Shown: positions 44,947 to 54,164 of the stretch, in pieces
Numbering within the stretch: position 1 is the first letter of the stretch
Layout of the letters: the number at the start of each line of letters is the position of its first letter
Assembly (NCBI GenBank): GCA_946122785.1
Contig: CAMGYJ010000002.1
Location: 66,613,703-66,677,702, forward strand
DNA: 64,000 bases
From: Linum tenue
Taxonomy: Eukaryota; Streptophyta; Magnoliopsida; Malpighiales; Linaceae
Direction: 5' to 3'
Notes under the pieces: generated by a model
The model's database searches: none
What the model was told of the DNA's origin: nothing
Seen by the model: the letters and a program-made list of their open reading frames with translations, nothing else
Translations under genes and position numbers: made by a program

Positions 44947-46380
44947 AAGCAAATCATCACTAGGAAGAATTTAAAAACTTTAGTTGTTCTATTCAGAGTT
45001 GAAGGCTACATTTTATCCAATCAGGATATTGTGCGCCATCCTATGCGGTTTTACTTTTAGAGTGCATCATGATAACTTTCCAAGAGGGTACTCATCTTTA
45101 CACTGCTCCAAACTGAACATGATTAAATTTAGATTTTTTTACAAGAACTCTTCAATTTCACCCCAAAATATATCTTGTGAGTTAGTTAAGGATGGATTGT
45201 GCTTTATGAACCATGGATCTCTCTCATGTTTTGTATATGAGGGATTTGTCTAAAGTGTTACATTACACCCCACCCCCCATTTTGGACTCAAAGTCCTCGT
45301 TGATGTAGACTCTATGTTTGGTTTAATACAATTGTGTTTAATTCATATATGTAGTTTTTGATTTTCTCTATTTCGTTATTTGTCGATTAGAATGAGATTA
45401 CTCGACCTTGCACTCCTTTGAGGTGCAAGGATCAAATCCAAGCCACTTAGGATGAGACTAGATATAATCGTCCTAATCGATTGAACGTCATTTGATCGAA
45501 CGACATGACGCCTCAAAGGAGAAATCCGAAGTGTCCTTGTCACCCATTAGTTTGGGTGATTGCTTTGACACAAGGTGAGATCTAACGAAATACAAAATCG
45601 ACACCTCGTATGTGCCAGATATCGAGGTTTTGATCCAAGATTATAGAATGACGCGCTTATGTGAGTTTGGCTAGCCAGATATATTGGCATGTTTACTCGC
45701 CTATGTCGTTAGAACAAATACCTTTGTCCAAGAACAATACGTGTGTCAGGATAGTACAACATGACTCGTAGTCACGTACAACTTGGAAGATCGTGCCCTC
45801 GAATGCGCGGTAAGCGGATTCTCTTACGACAGGCAAGACATGACTTGATCGTGACAAGTACCATGGTTAGGAGACCTAGGAAGAACATGTTTATGCAACA
45901 CCTTCCTTCTCTTATCTCTCACTCATCCAGTAGCTTATATTTACTTTTCTACACTGCATACTTTCGAATTCTTACGTTCTGCAAAATGGGAGGCACCTCA
46001 ACCTCCTAAACGACCTCTTCTTCAATAAAACTGCACCTCGCTTTCAAAGTAAGGGTTCTAAGAGAGGACCTAGGGAAATAAGATCCTTCAATTTTTTTTT
46101 GTAAGTGGCATCGATTTTTGAGGGGGTCGGTCTACTTACAAAACTCGACATTTTTCTTGTGCATGTGCCCCTTAGAATCGAGGATCAAGGATACCGAGCT
46201 CAACTCATGGGAGAAGAACTCTTACGCACCTTACCGGGGTTATTTTGGCCTAAAGCAGCATAGAGCTCATCTAGCATCGCCTCACTACATGGTGAGGAGG
46301 ATGATGATATGGCCAACCACCTAAAATACTTCCTATGTGATGCATCAAGAAGTCTTTATGAGCATTTTTAACCTATAACT
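44947..46380. other. probable LTR-retrotransposon debris upstream of gag remnant
   Basis: The stretch 45300-46120 has the balanced composition of an LTR or leader, distinct from the AT-rich surroundings, and precedes a gag-like peptide. I could not identify LTR ends, a primer-binding site or an intact frame. Confidence 0.35.
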
Positions 46381-46387
46381 CTTCCCT

Positions 46388-46663
46388 TTCTCTTTGAAAG
46401 GAAGAGCACAGGATTGGTTGCAATCTCATCCTAATGGGACCTTCGAAATGTGGGGTTCCCTTAAACAAGTTTTCCTAGAGAAATATTCTCACACGAGTAA
46501 GGCTCACAAGATAAGGAACCACGTTATAAGGTTCAAGCAAGCAAATAATGCGACTACTCATGGTGTTTGGACTGACTATCATGAGTCATCTTTGACTTAT
46601 CCACACCTTGGGTTTTGGCTTGGAGCAATCGAAGGAGCGCCACGTGCCTCCTTGCACAACTAA
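46388..46663 (+). pseudogene. retrotransposon gag fragment
   Basis: The peptide KGRAQDWLQSHPNGTF, WGSLKQVFLEKY, AHKIRNHVIRFKQ is the core of the plant retrotransposon gag domain (compare the family pattern L-G-A--W---LP--SI-TW-EL---FL-KYFP--K---LR--I--F-Q). It breaks up after about 60 residues, where the expected ESLYEAWERFK block is degraded (HGVWTDYHESS). No protease or RT follows. Confidence 0.75.
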
Positions 46664-47409
46664 TGTTGTCCTAGCTAGCTACCCTCTTTCTCCCCGCAAC
46701 TGGCTCTTTATATGCCTCGAGTGACATCAGCTAGCTCTTTCACGGTCAGAGATCAAAGGCTTGACATCAACATCCAGATCGTGATCGGCTAGAAGGGACG
46801 CGTTTTGGCCAAAAGTTCACAGCCTCCTTGAAAAAATCACTGTTTGAGACCGTGATCTCTGAACTAGCCGCGAACTGTGCGAATGACTCTGAAAACTTGG
46901 CTCGCTTCACGGCCTGCTTGCAAGGTTCACGGTCCACAACCGTGATCTTTACCTCCAACCTTTGATCTTTACCTCTTCTTCACTCTTTGGCTCATTCTGA
47001 CCTCCGAATGACCTGAAACTCGTCCCCGACCTTCTCACACGTACTAGGTCTTGGAATGTGATAAAAGAAGCACATGTCGAGGAACGATGATTACCAACTC
47101 AAACAATCAAGATAGAAAGGGTTAAAACATGTATAAATATGCTCGAATCAAGACACACCACATGCTTTGAATGCTACTAAAGGGACTCCACGATCACCCC
47201 GAGTCAGACCACAGTCACGAGAGACCCATGAACAATAATTGTGCTCCTCAGAAATCTAACTTGGGACATTAAGTTAAGATTGCCCACACAGACATTGAAT
47301 CGTTTGACTACAAGCCCTAGTTTGCCATTTCATATTTTAGAACAAAAGAAAACCCTTTGATGAGCTTGTGTGTTTGTTGTAGTTTTTATTTTATATGATG
47401 TTTGTTGTA
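46664..47409. other. intergenic DNA, retroelement-like
   Basis: At 46770-46950 the words ACCGTGATC and TTCACGG(T/C)C recur in a non-coding, GC-balanced stretch. Similar 'tcacggtctc' words occur at 58148-58260. These may be parts of the same decayed retroelement. No gene is recognised. Confidence 0.35.
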
Positions 47410-49019
47410 GGTATCGTTTGCTTGTGGGATTTGGGTCATGGATTTGGCACCCAAATCCTAAGCATCAAAGACTTGGCACAAATCCATTGTTTGTTAAGAG
47501 ACATAAATCTACGGGGTTCACGAATTTGGATCCTTTTTTAGATTCAAATCTGTGGACCCCATGAATTTGCAAATCCTATATTCGTTTGAAATTTGATAAT
47601 GAGAGGCAAAGTTGTGAGACAAATTCATCATAAATCCATGATAAAATTTAGGGTTAATACCCTAGTTTGGCCCGAAGTTTAGCGTAAGTGTCAGTTCTAG
47701 CCTCATTTTTCAAATAAGACATTTATGGCCTACTTTTGAAATTATTAGACAAATTTGGCCCAAAACTTATGTTGACCGTTAAAACTGACGGTCAACTATT
47801 TTTCCGTCAGTGACACAACATCCAAATGCCAAGGTGGATCCAAGGTGGCCGCCACATCATTTATTTATATTAAAAAATTCAAAAACAAAAAACTTTAAAT
47901 AAAATAAAACAAATCCAAAAAATCAAAACACACTCTCTAATCTCCACCTAACTCTCTCCCTCACGACCCAATTCACTCTCCTCCCCAACCCAACCAATCG
48001 GACCCTAACATCATAACATCACTACCGGAAAAAAAAGCCACCATACACATCTCCAGCTACCTCCGCTCGATCTCCCCCACCATCTTCATCATCGCATCCC
48101 TACCCATCATATCCCTATCCTTGTCGGGCTTGTGTCGGTGCCTCTTCCGCGAAGGTGAAGGCGACGGGGAGGGCTGGTGGCAGCGGCGACGACGACGGTT
48201 TGGCGTGCGTGTTCGGTCCAACGAAGGTGCGTCGCCATGTCCCTATCCCAGATCTGTCAATCTCGTTGCCGAACTAGTAGGCGATGGGGCAATCCTAGGG
48301 AAGAAGAAACAACCAGAGACAATGGCAAAGGCGGCAAGCTATTTTGGACAACGCCGGCATATCCTGGGTGGTGTCACCGTCGAGGATTGTCTCGAATCGG
48401 AGACGACGAGTTTGGCAAGAGCACGACGACGTTGGGTTAATCGGCTAACGGGGGTTGATTTGGCCATGTGAGAAGAAGACGGAAGTGCTGGGTTTTGTTT
48501 AGGGTGGGGATTTGGCCATGGAGAAAGAGGGGAGAGGGGAAAGATGGCGATGGAACCCTAGCAAGGGATGGGGATTTCTGGTCCATGGTGTTCTTTTGTC
48601 TTGGGGAGAAGACAATGGAGAAAGAAGATAAGGAAGGGGAAGGGTCCTCGTATCCCTTTTCTCTGATTTTATTTTTTTATTTTCAGTTTTTTATTTATTT
48701 TAAATAATAATGAGGTGTTTTGGTAAAAAAAAATTAATAACGTGTACTTGTCTAGTCAGCACAGTATGCTGAGTCATGGATGGAGATAACAATTGACTGT
48801 TAATTTTGACGGTCAACATAAGTTTCGGGCCAAATTTGTCCAATAATTTCAAAAGTAGGCCATAAATGTCTTATTTGGAAATTGAGGCCAAAATTGTCAC
48901 TTACGCTAAACTTCGGGCCAAACTAGGGTATTAACCCTAAAATTTAACTAACCAAACAATATACTTTCCCAAATCCACAATGCTACAAATCCATCGTAAA
49001 CCTAACAAGCAAACGAGCC
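47410..49019. mobile_element. MITE split by a Mutator-like insertion
   Basis: Left end GGTATCGTTTGCTTGTGGGA (from 47410) and right end CTAACAAGCAAACGAGCC (to about 49018) are imperfect inverted repeats, and both carry ATGGATTTG/AAATCCAT blocks next to them. Removing the inner element and one copy of its duplication leaves about 310 bp. The end motif (T)CGTTTGC resembles that of the element at 31936-32385. Borders are approximate because no outer duplication is clear. Confidence 0.65.
47651..48937. mobile_element. Mutator-like element with 150-bp terminal inverted repeats
   Basis: The left end GGGTTAATACCCTAGTTTGG and the reversed right end are identical for over 40 bp. The inverted repeat runs about 150 bp (through ACATTTATGGCCTACTTTTG and ACTTATGTTGACCGT) at about 90% identity. 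A perfect 9-bp duplication TAAAATTTA lies at 47642-47650 and 48938-48946. The 1287-bp element carries a GC-richer interior (48060-48660) with a 116-codon ORF lacking known motifs, perhaps captured host sequence. No MULE transposase is present. Confidence 0.95.
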
Positions 49020-49336
49020 ACTAATTTTTTATTCTCGCTTTGGTTTGGTTGTACTCTAGTGTTTGTATAGGATCTTGATCTCTTAATAATATAAATATCT
49101 TTTGAAGAAAAAAACCTGTCACAATTTTCACTATACGTCGAAATTTACACCCCTATTCCGCTAGTATTATTTCTAAACTGAAGAAACACAATAATTTGAC
49201 CAGAAAAAACAAATACAAACAGTTAATCATTAATAAAAAGAAGAAGACCGAATACGTCGCACAGTCAATACTCAAGAAGACTGCTCTCTCTGCTATCTTC
49301 CTTCCCCTCATCTTTCCAAGCTTACCCAGTCAGTCA
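49020..49336. promoter_or_regulatory. promoter/leader region of the BIR3-like gene
   Basis: The 300 bases between the MITE and the upstream ORF contain the pyrimidine-rich sequence TGCTCTCTCTGCTATCTTCCTTCC (49281-49304), consistent with a leader. I cannot place a TATA box with confidence. Confidence 0.4.
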
Positions 49337-49411
49337 ATGGCCGCCCTTCTCTCTCCTCTTCTTCTTCTTCTTCTTCTTCTTCTTCTTCCATATCCATCTC
49401 TCTCCTCCTAA
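49337..49411 (+). promoter_or_regulatory. upstream ORF of 24 codons in the BIR3-like leader
   Basis: An ATG in the context GTCAATGG opens a frame encoding a 24-residue leucine-rich peptide (MAALLSP, then ten Leu, PYPSLSS), ending 91 bases before the main ATG. The leucine run is encoded by the (CTT)n repeat at 49358-49388, so its length may vary between individuals. If transcription starts upstream of it, it could lower translation of the main ORF. Confidence 0.55.
49358..49388 (+). repeat. (CTT)n microsatellite inside the upstream ORF
   Basis: About ten CTT units in the same frame as the 24-codon upstream ORF. Confidence 0.95.
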
Positions 49412-49502
49412 CCCGAATCTCCTCCTTCCCCTTCCTCCATTTCCCCACCACCGTCCCCCAACCCGAAACGGAAATCCAATCAACAGAAACCAGACGACGG
49501 AG

Positions 49503-51335
49503 ATGGACACAGACGCCAGGATCTGCTCCCTTCTCCTGCTGAGTTCCGTATTCTTATTCTCCATCCTCTCCCTTCTTCCCCTCTCCACCGCCATTGAGGA
49601 CGACTTGATGTGCCTGGAAGGCGTCAAGAAGGCTCTGGACCCGCAAGGCCGGCTCTCCACCTGGAACCTCAACAACAACTCCGTCGCCGCCGTCTGCAAG
49701 CTCGACGGCGTCTCCTGCTGGAACGAGAAGGAGACGCGAATCATCAGCCTCCAGCTCCCTGATTTCCAGCTCTCCGGTCAACTCCCGGAGTCTCTCAAGT
49801 ACTGCCGCAGCCTCCAGGTCCTGGATCTCTCCAACAACGACCTCTCCGGTTCCCTCCCTCCCCAAATCTGCAACTGGCTGCCGTACATCGTCACTCTGGA
49901 TCTCTCCGGCAACTCCATCTCCGGCTCCCTCCCTCCGGAGATGGTCAACTGTAAGTTCCTCAACAACCTCTACCTCAACGGCAACAGGATGTCCGGTTCG
50001 ATACCTTACGGCCTCGGCCGTCTGGACCGGCTGAAGATGTTCTCCGTCGCGGATAACGACCTCTCCGGCTCGGTCCCGTCGGATTTGGCCACTTTCCCCG
50101 AGGCCGACTTTGACGGCAACGGCAAGCTCTGCGGCCGGCCGCTGGGGAAGTGTGGCGGATTGAGCGGCAAGAGCCTGGCGATCATAATTGCCGCCGGAGT
50201 GATCGGAGCCCTCGGCTCTTTGATTCTAGGGTTTGCAATTTGGTGGTGGCTGTTCGGCAAGAGGGCGGCGGCTGCGGGCACTCGGAAAGACGATTCGAGC
50301 TGGATCGATTTGCTCCGGTCGCGTAAACTCGTCCAGGTTTCCCTCTTCCAGAAACCAATCCACAAGATGAAGCTCTCCGATTTGCTTGTGGCCACCAACC
50401 ATTTCGAGTTCGAGAACATTATCATTTCCACTAGAACGGGGGTTTCTTACAAGGCTGTGCTGCCTGATGGGTCTGCCCTCGCCGTTAAGAGACTCAGCGG
50501 CTCCAAGCTCGGGGAGAAGCAATTTAGGTCGGAGATGAACCGGTTAGGACAGCTGAGGCATCCCAATCTTGTGCCATTGCTGGGGTTCTGTGCGGTGGAG
50601 GAAGAGAGATTGCTGGTGTACAAACACATGCCTGGTGGGACTCTGTACTCTCAGCTGCACGGGACTGGTTTTGGGATTGGTCAGGGATGTTCACTCGATT
50701 GGCCGACCAGGGTAAGGATCGGGGTTGGTGCGGCCAGAGGGCTCGCCTGGCTTCACCATGGATGCCAACCTCCTTACATTCATCAGTACATGAGCTCCAA
50801 TGTGATACTCCTGGATGATGATTTCGATGCTAGAGTCGCGGATTTTGGGCTCGCGAGACTGGCTGCCACTCGTGATTCGAATGATAGTTCCTTCAATGGT
50901 GACTTGGGGGAGTTCGGGTACATTCCTCCGGAGTACTCCAGCACTATGGTGCCATCGCTGAAAGGGGATGTGTACGCATTCGGGGTCGTGCTTCTTGAGC
51001 TGGTCACAGGGCAGAAGCCCTTGGATGTGAACAATGGGGATGAAGGTGGGTTCAAAGGGAACTTGGTGGATTGGGTGAACCAGCTGGTGATCAGCGGTCG
51101 TACGAAGGATTGCATCGATAAATCGCTGGTGGGGAGAGGTCACGACGACGATATGTCTCATTTCTTGAAGGTTGCTCTGAATTGCGTGGGTTCTAGGCCG
51201 AAGGATAGGCTGGCCATGTACCAAGTTTACGAGTCCTTGAAGGGGTTGGCTGAGAAACATGGGATGACGGAGCAGTACGATCACGAGTTCCCTCTGGCTT
51301 TTGGTAAGCAGGTGGTTAGTGATTGCAAAGAGTAG
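49503..51335 (+). CDS. BIR3: BIR3-like LRR receptor pseudokinase
   Basis: A single exon encodes 610 residues. It has a signal peptide (about 1-31), an LRR N-cap (DDLMCLEGVKKALDPQG ... LDGVSC), about five leucine-rich repeats (LQVLDLSNNDLSGSLPPQIC type), a transmembrane segment (AIIIAAGVIGALGSLILGFAI) and a kinase-like domain from about residue 300. In Arabidopsis BIR3 binds BAK1 and FLS2/BRI1 at the plasma membrane and restrains immune and brassinosteroid signalling. Kinase features: the glycine loop is degenerate (ISTRTGVSYKA), the ATP lysine is kept (LAVKRL), the catalytic HRD is HQY (PPYIHQYMSSN), so the catalytic Asp is Tyr, and DFG is kept (VADFGLARL). Together these indicate a pseudokinase that acts by binding. 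The block DSNDSSFNGDLGEFGYIPPE and the tail YDHEFPLAFGKQ match BIR3 closely. Confidence 0.94.
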   Translation: MDTDARICSLLLLSSVFLFSILSLLPLSTAIEDDLMCLEGVKKALDPQGRLSTWNLNNNSVAAVCKLDGVSCWNEKETRIISLQLPDFQLSGQLPESLKYCRSLQVLDLSNNDLSGSLPPQICNWLPYIVTLDLSGNSISGSLPPEMVNCKFLNNLYLNGNRMSGSIPYGLGRLDRLKMFSVADNDLSGSVPSDLATFPEADFDGNGKLCGRPLGKCGGLSGKSLAIIIAAGVIGALGSLILGFAIWWWLFGKRAAAAGTRKDDSSWIDLLRSRKLVQVSLFQKPIHKMKLSDLLVATNHFEFENIIISTRTGVSYKAVLPDGSALAVKRLSGSKLGEKQFRSEMNRLGQLRHPNLVPLLGFCAVEEERLLVYKHMPGGTLYSQLHGTGFGIGQGCSLDWPTRVRIGVGAARGLAWLHHGCQPPYIHQYMSSNVILLDDDFDARVADFGLARLAATRDSNDSSFNGDLGEFGYIPPEYSSTMVPSLKGDVYAFGVVLLELVTGQKPLDVNNGDEGGFKGNLVDWVNQLVISGRTKDCIDKSLVGRGHDDDMSHFLKVALNCVGSRPKDRLAMYQVYESLKGLAEKHGMTEQYDHEFPLAFGKQVVSDCKE

Positions 51336-53655
51336 AAGATGATCGATCCATTGGAAAAGGAAATGGAATTCTTATTGGTTTGTGAAAATTTGTTGTCTGC
51401 ATGGAGGATTCGGAGAATTTTTTTTCCAGAAGTGGATTAGAAATTTAGAATGCTGCTGCTGCTTGTGCTTCTTCCACTTAGAACAGGATAGGTGGAAAAG
51501 ACCAACCAAAACCCCAGTGTGTTGTTATGTGCTCAATCATCTTGTTGGTACAAAATTTTCTGTACATTATTTCATGAAAGCAGATTATGCCCTCACCGTC
51601 ACTAGTCACTGTCATCACTGTACTTCTTAGTTTTTGGTGTATGTGTATCTTAGCACTGCAGTTGCCGGAGAAAAAAGATTGGTGCTTTATAACAAACAGT
51701 CGCCGGAAAATACTACTCGGTCATCGCTTTGTCTGGGATCACAGTACTTTTTCTTCTTTTGACGAGTACATTTGCATCTACAGTTGGGGACACCATGTGT
51801 TCTAGCTTAAACATGTTCTACTGGAGTTGTTTGACCACATTCATTCTATGGGGAGAGATAGAACCCTAGGCTTGCAACAGTGCCATGTCCCTAATTTAGG
51901 ATCTCTAGGGAAACAATTGGATTTGAAACAAATTGCGATCTGGCATTTGTTACATAGAAAAGTATCGATTGATTGGTGCTGATGTAAACTACGATACAAG
52001 TATCGAATTTGATCGGGAAGATTTTTTATACGAATTTTATAACTTCGATCATCATAGACGTAAAGAAAACACTAATCAGATCGCACGGAGTGGACCACCT
52101 GTTGTTACAGTATTTTATATACTGTGAGCCAAAACTGGAATCTCTCATCAATCATGTTGCGTGAGGCGGGCACTATCACCAAGTTTTGCTTGTTTGACCA
52201 AAGAAACAGTTCTGCTTCTGTTTCTCCCTCAGCTGAGTTTCAGCTGGCCCATCTCATTGGTTACTGCTAGAACTACTGTTTCTTTTTCAGCCATAGTCTC
52301 CATAACTGACATTTGATTGACCGGCCACCCACTTTTTTGTTTTTTTTTTTCTGTTAGGTTTTGCTTTTTGAGGAGTGAAGCTGGGAAGTGACGGGTAGGA
52401 ATGACAATTGGTCGCGTTTTGTCAAATATTCCATGCGTTAATACGTGGAAAAAATCCGAGATAAAATTTTTTGGGCTTGGAAAACTCTAATCCAATTGCC
52501 TAATTGCCCTCCATTTACTCCTAAACACTCCTAATTTCAATTTTAATGATTTTATGTCATAAATCAATCAATTAATTAAAACAAACCCCTAAATTAATTC
52601 ACAACCACTCGACAAGAAACCTTCTGTCTCTCCTATCGATTAATTGCTCAACTTGGCGATATGTGCTCCCAGCTTCTTCGCGCCGCCGACTCGAGTGGAA
52701 AGAACCGGGTGATACAGCGCGATGAGCTGGCTAGACGTGACGTCGACAAGAGAGCACACAACGGCTGTAACCATCTGCCTCTCCCCTCGATCACACATGA
52801 CAGTGTTTTAATATTATAAGGGTATGTTTGTACAGAATTTAGTAAATGAGTATATTTATTAATCTGCAATAATAGAAGGGCACAAAATGCTATTAACCTT
52901 ATTCAAAACTATTGATATTATCACTAGAACAAGACATTGTTTTGCATTTACATGTAATATATTCCTGTTTATTACTTATCGAGCCAAACACAAAGATAAA
53001 ATTCATTCTACAACCAATATGTAACATATTGTTTGGGTATTAGGAATACATAATAATACCACATTTTATTTTTAACAATAATTTCATTTCATATGAGCTT
53101 TTTCACGAATTGTAAGCGATTTTAAAGTATATCATTTTAAACTAAATGTAACTTATATTTAAAATCGTTTTCAAAAGGAAACTACTTTACAAAAATTAAT
53201 TAAAAATTATTAATGAAAATATGTGAGAAGAATTTTTTAAAAATCATTGAAAAATATTATGGAGACCAAATAGAAACGAGCTGTTATTGGGTGTATGAAG
53301 AAGGGAAAACTTAAAAATGAAAAGTAGTAAAGAAAAAGTGAGTCATCTGTAAATAATAATAAGTTACTGCTAGAAAAGATACTTATTTACAAGTGATTCA
53401 ATAAGATTATTTGGAAGACATTTAATTATAAATGACTTATTTATTTCGTTAAATTATAAATTTCTTCCTAGTAAAATAGCACGCAAAATATCAGGAAAAC
53501 AAGTGAACAACCACTTGGTTCCCAACGAGCTGTGAGAACCATCAGGCCCATTAACTACATCATACGCCCAAGCGGATTCAGTTGTTCGGCTTCTATTTGG
53601 GCCAGGACCAAGCCCACCAACCGAGCTTGTGAATAATATGTCGTTTAAACTTTAA
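51336..53655. other. BIR3-like 3' flank and intergenic DNA
   Basis: The first few hundred bases are probably 3' UTR. At 52396 TAGGAATGACAATTGGTCG starts a fragment resembling the left 100 bases of the hAT-like element at 59938 (shared TGGAAAA, GGGTTTGGAAAACTC-like blocks), but no right end is present. At 52866-52903 CAATAATAGAAGGGCACAAA and ATGCTATTAACC match 56992-57026. A minus ORF at 52648-52869 has no recognised product. Confidence 0.4.
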
Positions 53656-54089
53656 CAGCCTGTTTGGATACAATTCCGGAAGAAATGGAAATGGAAACGG
53701 AATTCAATTTTTTATTTTTATAGAATTCCATTTCCAATTCTGGTGTTTGGTATAATTCCTACAACTATGGAAATGAATTGCACTTTTAACCATAATGAAT
53801 AATGTAATATGTTTGTTTTATTTTGGGAAATGAAATATGAATGAGAGAGAAAGAGAGTAAAATGATAGTGGGTCAACAAAATAATAAAAAGTATTGATGG
53901 GTCCCACTAATTCCATCTTCATTCTCTCAATTCAATTCCCATCACTTTTGATAGGAATTGTAATTCCCATATTTTAGACCCATTGGAATTCAATTCTCAA
54001 CCTTTTTATTATTCCAAACATAATATATGGAAATGGAATTGGAAATGGAATTCCAATTCCTTACTTTTTTTGTCAATCCAAACAGGCTG
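53656..54089. mobile_element. Tourist-like (PIF/Harbinger) MITE
   Basis: Ends CAGCCTGTTTGGAT and ATCCAAACAGGCTG are perfect inverted repeats flanked by TAA on both sides (53653-53655 and 54090-54092), the target duplication of PIF/Harbinger elements. The 434-bp interior is made of GGAAATGGAATT-type blocks in both orientations. The right end stands 75 bp before the ATG of the JTB-like gene, so it probably forms part of its promoter or leader. Confidence 0.92.
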
Positions 54090-54164
54090 TAACGGAATGA
54101 AAGAAAACCCCACATGAGGGAGCGGAACAAAACCAGAGAAAAGGAAGGCCAAAGAGTCGAAAAG

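Noticed and set aside
48121..48471. 116-codon ORF in the Mutator-like element as a transposase
   Set aside because: No MULE transposase motif, no ATG at its start, and composition biased by GC-rich words.
50691..51284. 197-codon minus-strand ORF across the kinase domain
   Set aside because: Antisense shadow of the BIR3-like coding sequence.
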